A stretch of 9,212 bases of DNA from Candidatus Stercoripulliclostridium merdigallinarum (GTDB taxonomy: Bacteria; Bacillota; Clostridia; Christensenellales; DTU072). Where the stretch lies: positions 1 to 9,212 of the forward strand of contig DVNF01000081.1 of the NCBI GenBank assembly GCA_018714575.1. The letters run 5' to 3'. Below, piece after piece: positions 5,802 through 9,212 of this stretch. Each line of letters begins with the position of its first letter. Within the stretch, counting starts at the first letter, position 1. The notes beneath the pieces were generated by a model. That model was given only the letters and a program-made list of their open reading frames with translations, did not search any database and was not told the DNA's origin. A program made the translations under genes and the position numbers.

Positions 5802-5848
5802 TTGTGCAGACGAAAAATCAGCAGGAGATCATAGGAGAGGAAACTTAT

Positions 5849-6655
5849 ATGTCCGAAGTTAAATTTTTTGAAACGCCGCTGACGCGGTTTGCGGGGACGA
5901 TCGCCGATATTACGGGAGTGCAGGCTCCGGAATTCGCGCCTGCCGAAAGGGTAGAGGAGATCAAGACTTTGGTGTCGGAACGGACGGGAAAACCTACCGT
6001 CGACAGAGCGGTGATATATAATCCCGACGCTTTGGGCGCGTGGTTTATAGACAAATACACCGATATGTTCAAACCGATGACCGACAGAAGCATGCTCCGC
6101 GTGGACTATCTGACCTCGTTTCCGCCAAAAACTCCGGTATGTTTCGGCACGATGTTTACGGGGGCGACTCCCGATCAACACGGAATACACGCATACGTAA
6201 AGCCGCATTTGAAGATAGATTCGCTGTTCGACAGGTGGGCGGCGGCAGGCAAAAAAGTGGCTATGGTGTCCGTTGCCGGACAGAGCATACCTCTGTTGTT
6301 CCAAGGCAGGAACATCGATTACTTTTTGTTTAAAAGCGACGGCGCGGTCATCGAAAAAAGCGTGGAATTGATCCATAGCGGCGAATACGACATTATCGAA
6401 GTCTACGTCATGGAATACGACACCGTCATGCACATGACTCATCCGAAATCGATCTTTGCAAAGGCGGCGGCACGCCGCCACGTCGAAGGCTACGTCAAAC
6501 TTTACGAAGCCGTTTCCGAAGCGTACAAAGGGCAGAGCACCTTCCTGGCGTTTGCGCCCGACCACGGAGTGCACCGCGAAAAATATTTGCTGGGCAACCA
6601 CGGGAAAAACATTCCGGAGGATATGAACCTGAGTCATTTCTATACGGTGATCTGA
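5849..6655 (+). CDS. Compact alkaline-phosphatase-superfamily metalloenzyme (phosphodiesterase/phosphatase-like), 268 aa
   Basis: AGGAGAGG (5833-5840) lies 8 bases before ATG 5849, and the promoter upstream excludes a longer start. The protein shows the ordered metal-site pattern of the alkaline phosphatase / nucleotide pyrophosphatase superfamily. These are a first aspartate, D60 (YNPDALG); a candidate nucleophile, T95 (FPPKTPVCFG), followed by GTMFTGATPDQHGIHAY (100-115); D191 and H195 in EYDTVMHMTHP; D238-H239 in FAPDHGVH; and H251 in LGNHG. That is a full two-metal set, so an active hydrolase is likely, acting on a phosphate mono- or diester. It is much shorter than most superfamily members (often 400 aa or more) and has no signal peptide, suggesting a minimal cytoplasmic form without large inserted caps. 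It is transcribed alone. The exact substrate cannot be predicted. Confidence 0.78.
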   Translation: MSEVKFFETPLTRFAGTIADITGVQAPEFAPAERVEEIKTLVSERTGKPTVDRAVIYNPDALGAWFIDKYTDMFKPMTDRSMLRVDYLTSFPPKTPVCFGTMFTGATPDQHGIHAYVKPHLKIDSLFDRWAAAGKKVAMVSVAGQSIPLLFQGRNIDYFLFKSDGAVIEKSVELIHSGEYDIIEVYVMEYDTVMHMTHPKSIFAKAAARRHVEGYVKLYEAVSEAYKGQSTFLAFAPDHGVHREKYLLGNHGKNIPEDMNLSHFYTVI

Positions 6656-6723
6656 AACGCTATCGGAACCCGTTTTTAACGGCTTCGGTTGTTTTAACGG
6701 CTGTAATATTTCGACAAACGGAA

Positions 6724-6759
6724 GCGGCGCACGGCGGTAAGGCGTGCGCTGTCGTTTTT
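6724..6759 (+). terminator. Probable intrinsic terminator of the phosphatase gene
   Basis: GCGCACG (6727-6733) pairs with CGTGCGC (6743-6749) around a 9-base loop. The stem is extended by G-T, C-G and G-T pairs at its base. GTCG and five T residues (6755-6759) follow, then another T run. The gap between stem and T run is slightly long but acceptable. Confidence 0.65.
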
Positions 6760-6840
6760 ATGATTTTTTATTGTTTATATTATTTTTTTATCGGTTGAAA
6801 GGGTGCGCCGCGGCGTAAAACCCTAAAAAAGCGGCGGGAA

Positions 6841-6860
6841 AGCAAAGAAAAGCAAAGAAA
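6841..6860 (+). repeat. Perfect 10-bp tandem duplication
   Basis: AGCAAAGAAA occurs twice end to end, just upstream of the promoter at 6870. The purine-rich unit is in a position where an A-rich upstream (UP-like) element could aid promoter strength, but this is inference. Confidence 0.6.
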
Positions 6861-6869
6861 TTAATTTTA

Positions 6870-6898
6870 TTGTAATTATATATTAATTGTTGTATACT
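6870..6898 (+). promoter_or_regulatory. Probable SigA-type promoter of the M16 peptidase-ftsK operon
   Basis: TTGTAA (6870-6875) and TATACT (6893-6898) are spaced by 17 bases in a very AT-rich stretch. A TG directly precedes the -10. Transcription would start near 6905, giving a leader of about 124 bases. Other -10-like hexamers (TATATT, TATATA) are nearby, so the exact start is uncertain. Confidence 0.6.
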
Positions 6899-6914
6899 GT
6901 ATATATGCTTTTGG

Positions 6915-6941
6915 CGCGTGCGCCGCGTGCGTTGCGTGCGA
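6915..6941 (+). repeat. Three tandem 9-bp GC-rich units in the leader of the M16 gene
   Basis: CGCGTGCGC, CGCGTGCGT and TGCGTGCGA follow each other, with a shared GCGTGCG core. The array begins about 10 bases after the predicted transcript start and is much more GC-rich than the promoter just upstream. No function is known. Confidence 0.6.
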
Positions 6942-7028
6942 TATGTACTATATGTGCGACTCGCAAGCTGCGTAAGTTGTAAAAAGTTACGTTTACGCGG
7001 CTAACGGTAAAAAAGCGGAAGGAGTAAA

Positions 7029-8300
7029 ATGACTAAAATTTTTAAACTGACAAACGGCATGACTTTGGTATTGAACGAGATGGCGTCTACGCGCAGTGTG
7101 GCAACGGGCGTATTCGTGCGTTGCGGTTCCGACTACGAACGGCGCGAAGAATCGGGCATATCGCATTTTATCGAACACATGCTGTTCAAGGGCACGGAAA
7201 AACGCACCGCATTCGACATCGCCTGCGAAGCCGAGTCGATGGGGGCGCAGATGAACGCCTTTACAGCCAGGCAGATGACCTGTTTTTATACGGTATCTAC
7301 GGCGGAGCATGCCGCGGAGTGCATGGACATATTATCCGACATATTTTTCAATTCGACTTTCCCCGCGGAGGAATTGGAGCGCGAAAAGGGCGTGGTCATC
7401 GAGGAGATACACAGGAGTCAGGACGACCCGGAGGACGTTTGTTTCGATAACCTCAGCGCCGCGATATACGGCGACGAGGCAAAAGGCAGACCTATCTTAG
7501 GCAGTATCGAGACGGTACGGTCCTTTGACGCGGAGAAACTGAAAGAATACATGGCAAGGCACTACACCGCCGCGGCGACTGTGGTTTCGATAGCGGGATA
7601 CATTTCCGAAGCCGAAGCGGTAAAACTTGCGGAGGAGAAATTCGCCGTCAAATTCGCCGCTCCCGGCGAAAACGCGATCTTACCGCAGGCTGCCAGGATA
7701 AACGCTTCGCTAAGCGCCGAAAGACCCATAGAACAGTCGGTGATAGCTTTTGCGTTCAAGGGGTATCCTTATTCGGACGGCAGGAGCGTCGCTTTGAAAT
7801 TGGCGGCGGGGATCTTTGGCGGCGGCATGTCCAGCAGGCTGTTCCAAAGCGTTCGCGAGAAAAAAGGTCTGGCATACGAAGTTTATGCGTTATCGGGCGC
7901 AGGAAAAGACGGCGGAGTGTTCGAGATCTTTGTCGGGACCAATCCCGAAGGCGCGGCGGAGGCTGTCGCTACGATCGGCGAGGAGCTGAAGCTGCTGACC
8001 GAACAGGGCGTCACCGCAGAGGAGTTGAAGCGCGCCAAGGAACAGGCAAAGACGGCTTTGGTATTGGGATCGGAATCGGCGTCGTCCGTTATGCGCAGCG
8101 CGGGGCGCGCCATGATCCTGGGGGACGAAGCTTTCGATTTGGACAAGGCTTTGTCGGAAATCGACGCGGTTACCGAAAACGACATAACCGCCGCGATCGC
8201 AGATTGCCTGACCGCGGACGGCTTTGCCGCTTCTTACGTAGGTAAAAAACTGACCCGCGACGTCAAACAGTTGCTGATACAGGCAAGGGAGGCACAATGA
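7029..8300 (+). CDS. M16 family zinc peptidase (insulinase/processing-peptidase type), 423 aa
   Basis: M16B peptidases are clam-shaped zinc enzymes that cleave small peptides or unfolded segments. The start ATG has AAGGAG (7019-7024) 4 bases upstream. The inverted zinc motif HxxEH is intact as HFIEH (H46, E49 catalytic, H50), within GISHFIEHMLFKGT. The third ligand expected about 75 residues later is provided by the EE pair at 125-126 (GVVIEEIHRSQDDPED). The second half carries the inactive-lobe signature GGGMSSRLFQSVREKKGLAY (residues about 262-281). Length is right for a one-chain M16B subunit, which usually dimerises. There is no signal peptide, so it is cytoplasmic. Its stop overlaps the next start by 4 bases (ATGA), so it is translationally coupled to the FtsK-like gene. 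In B. subtilis, M16 genes ymfF and ymfH lie close to spoIIIE, in a different order. Confidence 0.95.
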   Translation: MTKIFKLTNGMTLVLNEMASTRSVATGVFVRCGSDYERREESGISHFIEHMLFKGTEKRTAFDIACEAESMGAQMNAFTARQMTCFYTVSTAEHAAECMDILSDIFFNSTFPAEELEREKGVVIEEIHRSQDDPEDVCFDNLSAAIYGDEAKGRPILGSIETVRSFDAEKLKEYMARHYTAAATVVSIAGYISEAEAVKLAEEKFAVKFAAPGENAILPQAARINASLSAERPIEQSVIAFAFKGYPYSDGRSVALKLAAGIFGGGMSSRLFQSVREKKGLAYEVYALSGAGKDGGVFEIFVGTNPEGAAEAVATIGEELKLLTEQGVTAEELKRAKEQAKTALVLGSESASSVMRSAGRAMILGDEAFDLDKALSEIDAVTENDITAAIADCLTADGFAASYVGKKLTRDVKQLLIQAREAQ

Positions 8301-9212
8301 AAACACCAACCGTTAACAGGCGAACAGCCTCTTACATAGTCTTAGGAGTCACGGCCGTAATCATAATATTGACCTTTTTTACGGCTACAAGAGAGTTTTT
8401 ATACGGTATTTTCGGTTACGCCGTCTATGCGTATATACCTGCGGCGTTGCTGACGGGGATATTGATGTACCTGGGTAAAAAGACGACTTTGCCAAAGTCC
8501 AAGGTCGCGTTATACGTCGCGTTGTTCTTTTCGGCGTTATTGACGTTGCATATCGCGCTGTCAAAGGAGCTTGTAGGCGAAGCCAACTATCTGACGGCTA
8601 CATACTCCGGACACACCGTAGGCGGCGCGTTGATAGGACTGCCCGCGGCTTTGCTGCATTTGATTTTCCCCAATTATTCGTTCATGTTAGTGGCGGCGCT
8701 GGTAATTACGGCGGCGCTGTTGTTCGCGGCGATCTATCCCTTTGTCAAAGATCTGGGCAGCGGCAAAAAACCGGTACGCGGCCGCTTTACCAAAAGACCG
8801 CGCGAAAACGATACGGAATTCCGCGACTCATTTAAAGCCGCGCCCAAAACCGCGCCTAAAACCGCACCGTTGCCCGAACATTTTGCTACCGAGAGCCGCG
8901 ACGGCGATTCCGACGTGGTCAACGTTACGGGCATGAGCGACGAGGATTTTATAAAGAATTACCGCAGTCGCAACGTTTCCAGGTCGCACGCGGAAAGTAT
9001 TCTGTTCGAAGACGAAAGCGAGGAAGAAAAACAAAGCCGTTTCGAAAAGGCTTTCGATATACACCACTATACCAATCAAGGCATGTCCGAGATGCCGGGC
9101 AACGCCGGCACGGGCATACTGTTCGGCGCCGCAAAGGAACGGGAGGAGGAAAAACGTCCCGAACCCGCCTCTGCCCCTGCCCCGGAAGAGCCTAAAAACG
9201 CTTTCGATATGT
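8297..9212 (+). CDS. ftsK: N-terminal part of an FtsK/SpoIIIE-type DNA translocase (partial)
   Basis: FtsK/SpoIIIE proteins pump DNA at the division septum, using an N-terminal membrane domain, a variable linker and a C-terminal motor. Only the first 305 codons are in the window and the frame is still open at the edge. ATG 8297 overlaps the M16 stop, and GGGAGG (8287-8292) lies 4 bases upstream. About five hydrophobic segments (12-29, 36-60, 68-88, 105-124, 127-149) fit the FtsK membrane domain; REFLYGIFGYAVYAYIPAAL (32-51) is the most family-like stretch. After KKPVRGRFTKRPRE comes a polar, charged linker with an imperfect KTAP duplication (AAPKTAPKTAP, 181-191), acidic runs (FEDESEEE) and a Pro/Ala/Glu-rich end. 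The Walker motor would lie downstream of the window, so the call rests on the membrane region, linker style and gene neighbour. Another multi-pass protein with a long tail remains possible. Confidence 0.7.
   Translation, partial: MKTPTVNRRTASYIVLGVTAVIIILTFFTATREFLYGIFGYAVYAYIPAALLTGILMYLGKKTTLPKSKVALYVALFFSALLTLHIALSKELVGEANYLTATYSGHTVGGALIGLPAALLHLIFPNYSFMLVAALVITAALLFAAIYPFVKDLGSGKKPVRGRFTKRPRENDTEFRDSFKAAPKTAPKTAPLPEHFATESRDGDSDVVNVTGMSDEDFIKNYRSRNVSRSHAESILFEDESEEEKQSRFEKAFDIHHYTNQGMSEMPGNAGTGILFGAAKEREEEKRPEPASAPAPEEPKNAFDM

Larger units (their letters stand above)
6656..7028 (+). other. Spacer between the phosphatase and M16 peptidase genes
   Basis: No gene is visible on either strand in these 373 bases. 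They hold a direct repeat TTTTAACGGCT (6674-6684 and 6692-6702), a terminator (6724-6759), a T-rich stretch (6758-6790), a 10-bp duplication (6841-6860), a promoter (6870-6898), and a repeat-bearing structured leader of about 124 bases. I recognise no riboswitch or T-box in the leader. Confidence 0.6.

Noticed and set aside
5783..5848. 22-codon N-terminal extension of the phosphatase gene starting at TTG 5783
   Set aside because: It overlaps the promoter -10 region and lies upstream of the predicted transcript start, while ATG 5849 has a strong ribosome site.
5798..6637. Long open frame on the minus strand opposite the phosphatase gene (279 codons)
   Set aside because: It is exactly antisense to a gene with superfamily motifs, promoter and ribosome site; its translation is Arg/His/Phe-rich and shows no motif. 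It is a by-product of the codon pattern.

Overview
The window looks like chromosomal DNA of a Gram-positive-type bacterium, most likely a Clostridia-class Firmicute of mid GC content and possibly an uncultured gut lineage. The signs are a full-length RNase Y, an ECF-transporter S component, a DUF1893 protein, strong AGGAGG-type ribosome sites, and SigA-type promoters with 16-17 bp spacing. ATA (Ile), TTG (Leu) and AGG (Arg) codons look common. The assignment is inference; the sequence holds no rRNA or other decisive marker. All recognised genes are on the + strand. I see no tRNA, rRNA, CRISPR array, transposase or phage gene.

Layout: (1) 2-256 is the tail of an unidentified membrane protein. 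(2) 409-1438 is a small transcription unit with its own promoter, two unrecognised or poorly known membrane proteins (one tail-anchored, one N-anchored with a single InlB-B/Flg_new-type repeat), a structured 3' region and a strong terminator. (3) 1528-3270 is rny, with a near-perfect consensus promoter and a long GC-rich terminator. (4) 3340-5632 is a probable three-gene operon: ECF S component, DUF1893 deaminase-like protein (8-nt overlap), and an aldo/keto reductase with a C-terminal two-cluster ferredoxin module. (5) 5773-6759 is a single-gene unit encoding a compact alkaline-phosphatase-superfamily protein with all expected metal ligands. (6) 6870-9212 has a promoter, a long structured leader, an M16 zinc peptidase, and a gene overlapping it by 4 nt that reads as the N-terminal half of an FtsK/SpoIIIE DNA translocase, cut by the window edge.

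Most genes are core functions: mRNA decay at the membrane, chromosome translocation and protein processing. Less understood are the membrane pair at 466-1321 and the ECF-S/DUF1893/AKR operon, which suggests uptake and conversion of an unidentified small molecule. The spacers repeatedly carry 2-3 tandem copies of 8-10 bp units (3384-3407, 5641-5670, 6841-6860, 6915-6941), several of which could form alternative hairpins in 5' leaders. I found no clearly novel large system; the candidates are modest and listed as findings.
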